NCBI GenBank assembly: GCA_003561495.1
Contig: PWWM01000215.1
Span: 1 to 26,911 of the forward strand
Source of the DNA: Gammaproteobacteria bacterium
GTDB taxonomy: Bacteria > Pseudomonadota > Gammaproteobacteria > Xanthomonadales > Wenzhouxiangellaceae
Direction of reading: 5' to 3'
DNA length: 26,911 nucleotides
The notes below the pieces were generated by a model that saw only the letters and a list, made by a program, of their open reading frames with translations, was not told the DNA's origin and made no database searches. Every line of letters begins with the position of its first letter. The first letter of the stretch is position 1. Of this stretch, positions 1 to 7,115 are shown piece after piece. The position numbers and the translations under genes were made by a program.

Positions 1-3000
1 CACCGCCGCCGGACGGGAAGCCGCCGTAGATGGCCACCCCGTCAACCAGAACGAAAGACTGCTCGCGCTCGATCTGGGTCACATTGTCCGGATCGGCCGG
101 GGTGATGGGCCGATAGAGCCCGGCGGCGACATGAATCTCGTCACCGGACTCGGCGATATCCAGGGCGTCCTGCAAATCGGTGAAGGCGTCGGTCCAGCAT
201 TGCCCGTTATTCTCTCCCTGAGCGCCGGCATCCACGTAATGCACCGTACCGGCGCCGTTCAGACGAATCTCGCCATCCCGGCTGGTGTCGATCACGAATT
301 GATCGGCGGCTGATCCCTCCAGGCTCAGTCCGGGTCCGGACAGTTCGCCGTCGTAGGTGGCGATCAGGTGCGAGCCGGCCGGCAGGTCGGCCAGTGCATC
401 GGTATCCAGCACACCATCCATGACCAGGTCACCGGCAACGGCTAGCAGCGCCGGTTGAAGCTGTTTGCCATCGTCGCGCATGCCGATCACCAGGCGTGCC
501 CCGGCATTCATGTTCAAGCTTTCAAGCGCCAACAGTGCGGTGTGGGTAAACAACTCGCCACCGTGGTCGATGCTCACCACGCCCAACTGGCCATGGCCAC
601 CCAGCGCGCCCGCTTGAACGTGCGCGTCGCCTAGCAGTGATTCAGTCAGTTCGAAGAGACCCCCCTCGATGGTCAACTCGCCGGCAAAAGCGCTGCCGTC
701 CCCACTGAACATAGTTGTGCCGGAGTGTTGTTCGATCCGGCCCGGGCCGCTGATTTGCGAGTTCATGGCCAGCGCCTCCTGGCCATGGGCCAGGCGCAGG
801 GAGGCATCATCGCCATGGAACTCTAGCTCGGTGACGTCGAACTGGACCTGACCCTCACCAATGGTCAGCACCGGACTGACATCGTCGTTGGCGCCGATCC
901 AGAGTCGTTCGACTTCCAACACACCCGTACCATCAATCAGGATCTCGGGGTCTGGTACCGGGCCGTCAGAAGCCGGAGGGGCGTTGTCATCTCGTCCCAG
1001 GTTCAACTCAGCGGCGGAGAGCAGGGCATCATGTACATCCAGACGCCCGAAGGTAATACGGAGTTCTTCATCGACCTGGAAAACAGTATCCGGGCCGGTG
1101 ACGGTCATCTCCAGAATCCCGCTCTCGGCGTCCAAGCTCAGGAGATCGGCATTGTCCACCCTGAGTTGGGCGCCTTCTGTCAACAGCATGCGGCCTTGTA
1201 CCACGGGACTGAAAAGGGCATGCCCGGTCCCGATCTGGAAAGTCTCGGCGGAGATTTCGGTGTCGGGTCCGGTGACGATCAATTCAGGGGGCGCTTCGTT
1301 CTCCAGATGACAGCCTGCGAGCAGGCGAGTGGCCGTGATCGTCACGCCTGGACCGATGGTGGCTTCGATATCACATATGCCCGATCGATTGGACAGGGAA
1401 TCGACCCGAAAATCCCCAAGATCCAGGGGCTCAGCCAGGTTGTCCATGTCCAGGCGGGCATGGTGGTGAACCTCGATATTGGAAGTGGAGTTCCCGGTTT
1501 CCGGGCTCCAGCGGGCGCCGTCAACGATACGCCAATGAGCGGTTGCGTCTTCGTGGCCGCGAATAATGAGATGCCTCACCCCCCTGAGTTCGCTGTTCTC
1601 GCCGGCAACCAGAAGCTGGTTGGCGCCGGGATTTACAGCACTGCCCATGCCGCGGCTATGCAACACGGCTCCATCGAGCACTTCGATCTCGGAATTCTCG
1701 ATCTGGATCAATTCGGTTGCGTCCGGACCCCCGATGGTCAACTCGGCACCTTCGCCAATCAGTTCCAGGCGGCCTATGCGCCCGTCCTCGTGGCCCAGGG
1801 TCAGATTTTCAGACGTTGTAATCGATCCAGTCGGGCGCAAGGTGCCCTCGTCGACCCTCAGCTCGCCGAATTCGCCGGCCGCCAGGTCCAGCTCACCACT
1901 GCCTTCTTTGGTCAGGTTGGTACTCGGCGGCAGCGTCGGTTCAAAACCGACGGTCCATTCGTCGGTATCGATCCACAATCCGGCTTCACCGACTTCGATG
2001 TCGTCGGTCGTGAAATTCCTGAACAGTTCGGGTTGATTGTCGCTCAACTGAATGCGTGCACCGTCGAGCAGCAACTCGGCCTCGCCGGGGCCAAAGGGGA
2101 AGCTGGGGTTATCGTCCCAGCCGCGCTCGATCGTACCGGTGACCAGCGTGCTGGGCGTCTCGGCATCGCCCACGATCTCCAGCCTTCCCCATGAGCCATC
2201 ATCGATAGCCAGGTACACACTGCCAGCGTCGACCCGGGCACCATCGCGAATCTGCATCTCACCGTGAAATCCGTTTTCGATACTGCCATCACCAATGACA
2301 AGATGATCGTCGATCATCATCCGGCTTTGAGCACCCATGACGCGAATGCGGCTGTGCAGGTCCGGCCAGCCGCCGATAATGGTGCGGTCGGCAGCCACGT
2401 TGGCGCCGTCAATCACGTCAAGCCGGCCGCCTTCCCCTTGCTGCACTCTGATCGAATTGGAAATGCTCCAGGCGGTGTCCTCACCCTGGACCGTGACCAG
2501 GCTTTTTCCATCCTGGTCGGTGTACGGAATCAGTACGTGGCCGCTGGTCAGTGTGGCGCCGTCGGTAAACAGGAACTCGGAGTCTCCATCGCGGCCGGCA
2601 CGGAACTCAAGGCCGAGGTCCACGGCGGCGTTGCGGACGTTCATTTCCACGTGATCCGGCGTGCCTCGGCCGAAATCCAGAGTCAAAGCGCTGAGACTGG
2701 CGCCATCGTCGATCAGCAGAGTGGATGTCTGATCGTTCAATATCCACAGGTTCGAATTGACGACCAGGCCGGTGTTCTGACCGGTAACTGTCAGCTCGGC
2801 ATTGCTGCCTTGACCGACGTACAACTCATTGAATGTCGCGTTGGCCGCCTCACCGATCCACAGTTTGCCCGGATTGTCGAAGCCCATGCGGACCACGTTG
2901 CCTTCGGCATAGTTGGAATCCGCGATCCTGGGGCCGGGCAACTGATCGATGCGGACCGAACGGTCGGCATCAGGCGGGTCGTCATCGACCCAGTTGCCCG

Positions 3001-3136
3001 GGTCGAACCAATCGTCGGAGACCACTCCCGACCAGACGGACTCGTCGATCTGGGCCTGGGCGGGTTGAATGACCAGTGCGTTGAAACTTGCGCTCATGAC
3101 GGCCGGCAAGACCAGCAGCAGGAGATTGCGAATCAT
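1..3136 (-). CDS. Large secreted repeat protein, T5SS/PEP-CTERM-repeat-like (C-terminus outside window)
   Basis: An open minus-strand frame runs from ATG at 3136 to the left edge without a stop, giving 1045 codons; the C-terminus is missing. The start has a GAGGG ribosome site about 7 bases upstream. Residues 1-29 form a signal peptide: a Leu-rich core ending in AQAQ. The rest is a series of short repeats of the type GxLxVxDGAxVxxxxxxIG, for example GGRLDVIDGANV and GEMQIRDGARV, resembling the T5SS/PEP-CTERM-associated repeats of secreted beta-solenoid proteins. The last 90 or so residues change to a pattern typical of parallel beta-helix domains (YVDAGAQG, then WTDAFTDLQDALDIAESGDE, then VAAGLYRP). 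It is probably exported and surface-bound or secreted. The missing end would show whether there is an autotransporter barrel, a sorting tail or neither. A LuxR-type regulator lies divergently upstream. No enzymatic motif was recognised. Confidence 0.85.
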   Translation of the reverse strand, partial: MIRNLLLLVLPAVMSASFNALVIQPAQAQIDESVWSGVVSDDWFDPGNWVDDDPPDADRSVRIDQLPGPRIADSNYAEGNVVRMGFDNPGKLWIGEAANATFNELYVGQGSNAELTVTGQNTGLVVNSNLWILNDQTSTLLIDDGASLSALTLDFGRGTPDHVEMNVRNAAVDLGLEFRAGRDGDSEFLFTDGATLTSGHVLIPYTDQDGKSLVTVQGEDTAWSISNSIRVQQGEGGRLDVIDGANVAADRTIIGGWPDLHSRIRVMGAQSRMMIDDHLVIGDGSIENGFHGEMQIRDGARVDAGSVYLAIDDGSWGRLEIVGDAETPSTLVTGTIERGWDDNPSFPFGPGEAELLLDGARIQLSDNQPELFRNFTTDDIEVGEAGLWIDTDEWTVGFEPTLPPSTNLTKEGSGELDLAAGEFGELRVDEGTLRPTGSITTSENLTLGHEDGRIGRLELIGEGAELTIGGPDATELIQIENSEIEVLDGAVLHSRGMGSAVNPGANQLLVAGENSELRGVRHLIIRGHEDATAHWRIVDGARWSPETGNSTSNIEVHHHARLDMDNLAEPLDLGDFRVDSLSNRSGICDIEATIGPGVTITATRLLAGCHLENEAPPELIVTGPDTEISAETFQIGTGHALFSPVVQGRMLLTEGAQLRVDNADLLSLDAESGILEMTVTGPDTVFQVDEELRITFGRLDVHDALLSAAELNLGRDDNAPPASDGPVPDPEILIDGTGVLEVERLWIGANDDVSPVLTIGEGQVQFDVTELEFHGDDASLRLAHGQEALAMNSQISGPGRIEQHSGTTMFSGDGSAFAGELTIEGGLFELTESLLGDAHVQAGALGGHGQLGVVSIDHGGELFTHTALLALESLNMNAGARLVIGMRDDGKQLQPALLAVAGDLVMDGVLDTDALADLPAGSHLIATYDGELSGPGLSLEGSAADQFVIDTSRDGEIRLNGAGTVHYVDAGAQGENNGQCWTDAFTDLQDALDIAESGDEIHVAAGLYRPITPADPDNVTQIEREQSFVLVDGVAIYGGFPSGGG

Positions 3137-3163
3137 TGACTTTCCCTCAATCGATCTGGTGGC

Positions 3164-3193
3164 AGCATACTGCTCCCGATCGCCCATCGTCAT
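3164..3193 (-). promoter_or_regulatory. Candidate sigma70 promoter of the secreted repeat protein
   Basis: On the minus strand ATGACG (3193-3188) and TATGCT (3169-3164) are separated by 18 bases. Each matches the sigma70 consensus at four of six positions. Transcription would begin near 3157, about 20 bases before the ATG. The weak -35 abuts and partly overlaps operator A, an arrangement expected of an activator-dependent promoter. Read by eye only. Confidence 0.4.
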
Positions 3194-3210
3194 GATGCAG
3201 TTGCATCATG
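3191..3210. promoter_or_regulatory. Palindromic operator A (20 bp)
   Basis: CATGATGCAGTTGCATCATG consists of perfect 9-base inverted arms around a central GT. Its centre lies about 43 bases upstream of the inferred start of the secreted-protein transcript, close to the -42.5 position used by LuxR-type class II activators. Its core, TGCAGTTGCA, recurs at 3288-3297 and, on the other strand, at 7028-7037. The adjacent LuxR-type regulator is the obvious candidate binder. The palindrome is seen; the binder is inferred. Confidence 0.6.
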
Positions 3211-3259
3211 TCTTCGCTCTGGTGAGGCCGTCCGAATCCATTTTTCGCTCTGGATCGAG

Positions 3260-3288
3260 TGGAAATCGTCGCGACGGGTGACTATAGT
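3260..3288 (+). promoter_or_regulatory. Candidate sigma70 promoter of the LuxR-type regulator
   Basis: TGGAAA (3260-3265) and TATAGT (3283-3288) are spaced by 17 bases, with four and five consensus matches. Transcription would begin near 3295, giving a leader of about 28 bases to the TTG start at 3323. The -10 runs into operator B, so the regulator could repress its own transcription. Confidence 0.5.
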
Positions 3289-3297
3289 GCAGTTGCA
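3288..3297. promoter_or_regulatory. Operator B (core TGCAGTTGCA)
   Basis: This is the same 10-base core as operators A and C. The surrounding ATAGTGCAGTTGCAT (3284-3298) is identical over 15 bases to the reverse complement of operator C. It covers the end of the -10 and the predicted transcription start of the regulator gene, a position normally associated with repression. Fewer flanking bases are symmetric here than in operator A. Confidence 0.5.
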
Positions 3298-3322
3298 TTA
3301 CCGAGCCGGGGAGGCCTGTTTC

Positions 3323-4402
3323 TTGGACGAATCCATTCTCGACCGTGTGTATGCAGCGGCCATGGACGATCAGGCCTTGTTCGAAGTGCTGGAGGATCTG
3401 ACCGAGCGCTCGCGCAGTCGTGGGGCCGGTCTGTTCATGGTTCGAGATGGTGCATTGGTGTGGGAGCGTTCGGTTGGCATGCCGGAGCGCTTCATGGAGG
3501 TCTTCTCGCGCCATTACGCCCCGAGCGATCCGCGCCTGGCTTACTTGATGAGCTTTCCGGTTCACACCATCGTGTCGGACCACCATCCGGAATTGAGGCG
3601 CCGGATGGCTGAAACCCCGGTGCTGGAATTTGCCGAATCCCATGATCTGCCGTTTACGACCGGCGCTCACTTGCTGCGCGATCATGCCGGCGTCATGGCC
3701 ATGTATTTCTCCCGCAGCCGTGCCGACGGCCGGCCTGATGACCAGGCCAGTGGACACCTGCAGTCCCTGGTGTCTCACATGGCTCGAAGCATGCAGCTTC
3801 GTCGCATGGGCCGAATCCTTTCACGAAGTTGTCGGCCGGGTGGTTCGTCTCGAGCGCTTCACGGTCGAGTCTTCGTGGACTGTAAAGGTCGAGTCCGCTG
3901 GCTCGATGCCGAAGCCGAGGAGATCATCTCCCGGCTTAATCTGGCGCGGTTTGGGCCAGGGTCACTTCGCTGGCGCCACAGGCCGCTACGCGACTGGTTC
4001 GAGCGTTCAATGGAGATGGCTCGTGAGCATCGGCGAAGCGACTGGCCGGTTCAGTTGTTCCAGCGACCGCTCAAGGGGGTCCGGGGAGAGTTGCGCGTGC
4101 GACTCTTGCCGGCCTTCCCCGATCAGATGCCGCCGGAGCTGTTCGAGTCGGCCCGCTCGTGGCTGTGCCTGGCGTTGAGCTGGCGCGCTCGACGTGCCCG
4201 CCACGCGCCCCGTTTGTCGCCTCGCCAGAGCGAGGTGTTGACCTTGCTGGGACGCGGTTTGAACTCCACCGAGGTCGCTCAGCAGCTCGGCTGCGCCCCG
4301 GCCACCGCACGCAATCATGCCCAGGCCTTGCTGGAAAAATTCGGCGCCGGCAGCCGGGTCGAAATGCTGCGCCGAGCCCGGCACTTCGGTTTTATACCTT
4401 AG
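3323..4402 (+). CDS. LuxR-family transcriptional regulator
   Basis: A 359-residue DNA-binding regulator. Residues 297-359 are a LuxR-type helix-turn-helix (LSPRQSEVLTLLGRGLNS, then TEVAQQLGCAPATARNH, then ALLEKFGAGSRVEML). The N-terminal 165 residues resemble small-molecule-sensing domains; stretches such as HYAPSDPR and EFAESHDLPFTTG recall the DP and FGIRSG regions of autoinducer-binding domains, but this is only a likeness. A middle part (VFVDCKGRVRWLDAEAEEII) looks PAS-like. I chose the TTG at 3323 because GGGGAGG lies 8 bases upstream. The longer GTG start at 3278 has no ribosome site and would place the promoter inside the gene. No LuxI-type synthase is visible, so it is an orphan here. 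It sits between two large secreted proteins, and its stop codon overlaps that of the convergent downstream gene. The ligand is unknown. Confidence 0.85.
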   Translation: MDESILDRVYAAAMDDQALFEVLEDLTERSRSRGAGLFMVRDGALVWERSVGMPERFMEVFSRHYAPSDPRLAYLMSFPVHTIVSDHHPELRRRMAETPVLEFAESHDLPFTTGAHLLRDHAGVMAMYFSRSRADGRPDDQASGHLQSLVSHMARSMQLRRMGRILSRSCRPGGSSRALHGRVFVDCKGRVRWLDAEAEEIISRLNLARFGPGSLRWRHRPLRDWFERSMEMAREHRRSDWPVQLFQRPLKGVRGELRVRLLPAFPDQMPPELFESARSWLCLALSWRARRARHAPRLSPRQSEVLTLLGRGLNSTEVAQQLGCAPATARNHAQALLEKFGAGSRVEMLRRARHFGFIP

Positions 4403-6957
4403 TCCCCCTGAAATCGATCATCGAAGATGGGTTCGAACATCATCAGCGGCACGGGATCGGAAGTGCTATTGGTGTGCAGCGCAGTGCCGGAATAGTGTGC
4501 GACCAGGTGAGCGGCGACGCCTTCATCGAGCGTGATGTCGCATTCGAACTGTACCTCGTGCTCGCCCGTTTCGGTCAGTGCATCGGTCTGGCAATAGGCT
4601 CCGGTATTGGTTTCAACGCGCATTGTTCCCGCGTCCGGGCGCATTTCAAGACCGATGACTCGGACTTGCACCGGCAAGACCACGTCGTTTCCTCGGTCCG
4701 TGGGATCGCTCACGGCAACCTCCGAGATCGTGGCGGTGTCGCGCGTCCAGTGGCTCATGTTCCATGAACTGACGCCGGCCGCGACATCAAAGCTGTGGCC
4801 CAGGAAGAGATCTCCTTCATGCTCGATGGCGGTGTCGTAGAACACATCGAATGGCGCTTGATCGGGCCGGTTCAGGGCTTGCCACTGGGTGTCGGTCCAG
4901 CGCGCAATGCGATTGTCATCGAAGATTCCCTGGGCAACGGCAACGATCAGCTCGCCGCCAAATTCGTGAATGGCGCTGACCGGCGAAGTGATCTGCGGGC
5001 CGGCAAGCGCTTCGAACTCCGACCAGCTCGTGCCATCCCAGCGCGCCAGGTGAGCAATGGCCTGTTCACCGGCCTGGTCAAAAAAACCGCCGACGATCAG
5101 CTCATCCTCGAAGACATGCAGGTGCTCGGTAAATCCGTCCGGATCCACCCCGGGAGTCGAGCCATCGATCAGCGCGTGCCAGTCATCGCCGTCCCAGCGT
5201 GCAATGCCATTGGCCTCCACATCGCCGGCATCGGTGAAATACCCGGCCACGTATAGGTCATCGTCGAACACCTGGATATCGGCGACCGGCTCATCGAGTT
5301 GATCGCCTGACGGGGCTTGCAAGGCATGCCATTCGGCGCCATCCCAGCGGGCGACGTATTGGGTCGAGATTCCATCGACCTCGGTAAAGAAGCCCGCCAC
5401 GATCAGATCACCCTGGAATTCAGTCATACGATAGACAAGGCTATTGAAGGTGCTGGCCACGCCGGGCGCAAGAGTCTGCCACGCGGCCCCGTTCCAGGTC
5501 AGGATCTGGTGGCCATCGGGACGATTGACCGATGCCACCAGGTTGCCGTCATGAATGAACATGGTTCTAACGGCGTTGTCGAGTCCTTGTGCCGGGTCAT
5601 CCTCCAGCCGATGCCATCGCTCGCCGTCCCAGCGCGCCACCCGACTCACCTCCGTATCACCGGCAATCGTTGCTTGCCCGCCGGCGATCAGCTCACCCTG
5701 GAATTCAAGCAGCTTTCTGGTCGTCCCGTTCAACCCGGCGCCGGTTCGGGACTCGAACGCCGACCAGGTCTGCCCATCCCAACCGGCAATCCCATTAAAG
5801 ATGTTGCCGCCGGCCCGGTCGAATCCGCCCGTCACGATCAGGCGTTGCTGGTATTCGATCAGGCTTTGGATTCGGGCGTCAGCGCCGGGGACATTGCCAT
5901 CTTCCAGCGCAAACCAGTCCTGACCATCGAACCCGGCGATGCGGTTGACCTCGATGCTTCCGGCCTCGGTAAAGTTCCTGCCCGCGACATACAGGACGTC
6001 GTTGAATACCGCCAGCGCGTGCGCTGTATCACTGACCCCGATGGCGCCATCGGAACCCTCGATAGCATGCCAGCGATCACCGTCCCAACGCGCCACTCGG
6101 TCAGCATCAATGCCGCCGATTTCAACGAAGCCGCCTGCGGCGACCAGATCGCCGTTCCAGATCGAAAGCGCTTCGACTCGATTGCTGGTCCCGACGCCAT
6201 CCGGGCCCGATAACGGCAGCCATTGCGAGCCATCCCAGCGTGCGATGTTGTTGACTTCGACGTCCCCGGCATCAGTGAAACCTCCGGCTACAACCAGTTC
6301 ACCCTGGAATTCCAGGATCGCCTCGACCCGGCTATCGACCCCGACCTCGCCGCCGGCTTCCAGTGCAAACCAGTTCGTGCCGTCCCAGCGTGCGATGCGA
6401 TTAACGGCAAGGTCTCCGATGTCGCGGAACAGTCCACCGGCATACAGGCTGCCATTCCATGCGTGCAGGGCTCGAACAGCCCCACTGGGGTCATCGCCCT
6501 GGGGGCCCGTGAGCGATTCCCACTGTGTGCCGGTCCAGCGCGCAACGCGCTCGATGTTCTCACCACCGGCAGTCGAAAAACTGCCGCCGGCGATCAGTTC
6601 ACCATTGAAGACTTCAAGCGCCAGCACATCTCCCTGGCCCACGCCGATGTCCGAGGGACCCTCGTACCCATGCCACTGCTGCCCATCCCAGCGGGCAATG
6701 CCGTTGGCCACGGTGTCGCCGATGACCTCGAAACTGCCGCCGATGACCAGGTCACCGTCATGAATGACGCTGGCGTAGATCCTGCCGCCGGGAATGCCCG
6801 GGCCGGAAAAGGTTGTTTGCCAACCATAGGCCCCTGAATCGTTTTCCCCTGATCGATCGGCGGCAATGACTACCAGAGAAAACGCAAGGATTGCAATTCC
6901 AAGCAATAGATGCCTGGCGGTCCTAGAACAAGGATGGTGCGCAGATGCTTTTGACAT
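4399..6957 (-). CDS. Secreted propeller-like repeat protein with short C-terminal FxDxF tail
   Basis: An 852-residue protein. Residues 1-33 carry an export signal with a hydrophobic core (LLLGIAILAFSLVVIA). It then has about 14 degenerate repeats of roughly 50 residues, with the core IARWDGxxWxxL, then VxALxxFxGELIVAGGF, then AGDVExN. These resemble Kelch/Rax2-like surface propellers; 14 repeats could form two seven-bladed rings (inference). The last 110 residues are a separate beta-rich domain with two Cys (YCQTDAL and FECDI) that may form a disulfide. The protein ends in FEPIFDDRFQGD; similar short FxDGFE-like ends are remembered from secreted proteins of Xanthomonadales, where they may be a sorting or anchoring tail. 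The ATG is preceded by GAGGG at a suitable distance. The stop overlaps the stop of the convergent regulator gene by three bases. Operator C lies about 75 bases upstream of the start. Confidence 0.85.
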   Translation of the reverse strand: MSKASAHHPCSRTARHLLLGIAILAFSLVVIAADRSGENDSGAYGWQTTFSGPGIPGGRIYASVIHDGDLVIGGSFEVIGDTVANGIARWDGQQWHGYEGPSDIGVGQGDVLALEVFNGELIAGGSFSTAGGENIERVARWTGTQWESLTGPQGDDPSGAVRALHAWNGSLYAGGLFRDIGDLAVNRIARWDGTNWFALEAGGEVGVDSRVEAILEFQGELVVAGGFTDAGDVEVNNIARWDGSQWLPLSGPDGVGTSNRVEALSIWNGDLVAAGGFVEIGGIDADRVARWDGDRWHAIEGSDGAIGVSDTAHALAVFNDVLYVAGRNFTEAGSIEVNRIAGFDGQDWFALEDGNVPGADARIQSLIEYQQRLIVTGGFDRAGGNIFNGIAGWDGQTWSAFESRTGAGLNGTTRKLLEFQGELIAGGQATIAGDTEVSRVARWDGERWHRLEDDPAQGLDNAVRTMFIHDGNLVASVNRPDGHQILTWNGAAWQTLAPGVASTFNSLVYRMTEFQGDLIVAGFFTEVDGISTQYVARWDGAEWHALQAPSGDQLDEPVADIQVFDDDLYVAGYFTDAGDVEANGIARWDGDDWHALIDGSTPGVDPDGFTEHLHVFEDELIVGGFFDQAGEQAIAHLARWDGTSWSEFEALAGPQITSPVSAIHEFGGELIVAVAQGIFDDNRIARWTDTQWQALNRPDQAPFDVFYDTAIEHEGDLFLGHSFDVAAGVSSWNMSHWTRDTATISEVAVSDPTDRGNDVVLPVQVRVIGLEMRPDAGTMRVETNTGAYCQTDALTETGEHEVQFECDITLDEGVAAHLVAHYSGTALHTNSTSDPVPLMMFEPIFDDRFQGD

Positions 6958-7022
6958 TGGGCGTTCCCTCGCAAGCAGTTATGAACGATTGACGGGACAC
7001 TACACCGTTCATATTCAGTTGG

Positions 7023-7042
7023 CATGATGCAACTGCACTATT
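7023..7042. promoter_or_regulatory. Operator C (same palindromic core as A and B)
   Basis: Read on the minus strand this is ATAGTGCAGTTGCATCATG. Fifteen bases are identical to operator A (TGCAGTTGCATCATG) and 15 to operator B (ATAGTGCAGTTGCAT). It lies about 75 bases before the ATG of the propeller-like protein, and a weak -10 (TAGTGT, 7002-6997) is placed relative to it much as the -10 is relative to operator A. It is also about 48 bases from the plus-strand -10 of the ETF-QO gene, so an effect on that gene cannot be excluded. Confidence 0.55.
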
Positions 7043-7058
7043 CCCAAAGCGTTTTTCG

Positions 7059-7074
7059 GATGTTCTTGAACATC
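7059..7074. promoter_or_regulatory. Inverted repeat in the ETF-QO promoter
   Basis: GATGTTCTTGAACATC has 7-base inverted arms around TT. It covers the region where the -35 of the ETF-QO promoter should be, and no good -35 hexamer is present. A repressor or activator of the fatty-acid/amino-acid catabolism type (a PsrA- or LiuR-like protein) is conceivable, but the sequence does not identify the factor. Confidence 0.4.
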
Positions 7075-7080
7075 GTTCGA

Positions 7081-7086
7081 TATAAT
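7081..7086 (+). promoter_or_regulatory. -10 element of the ETF-QO gene
   Basis: A perfect TATAAT 30 bases before the ATG. Transcription would begin near 7093. There is no recognisable -35 at 16-18 bases; that position is filled by the inverted repeat at 7059-7074, suggesting regulated expression. Confidence 0.5.
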
Positions 7087-7115
7087 CGAGGCCCTACCAG
7101 GCGAATGAGGAACCC

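Noticed and set aside
1031..2194. Long plus-strand open frame (387 codons) opposite the first secreted protein
   Set aside because: It is in codon register with the minus-strand gene and is its mirror image; it has no family signature, whereas the minus strand has a signal peptide, a ribosome site and ordered repeats.
3278..3322. GTG start giving a regulator longer by 15 residues
   Set aside because: No ribosome site, and it would include the promoter -10 and operator B in coding sequence; the TTG at 3323 has GGGGAGG at proper distance.
5317..6213. Plus-strand open frame (298 codons) opposite the propeller-like protein
   Set aside because: A shadow of the repeats on the minus strand with no recognisable domain.
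7059..7074. LexA box
   Set aside because: The inverted repeat does not match the CTGT-N8-ACAG form of gammaproteobacterial LexA sites, and ETF-QO is not a known SOS gene.
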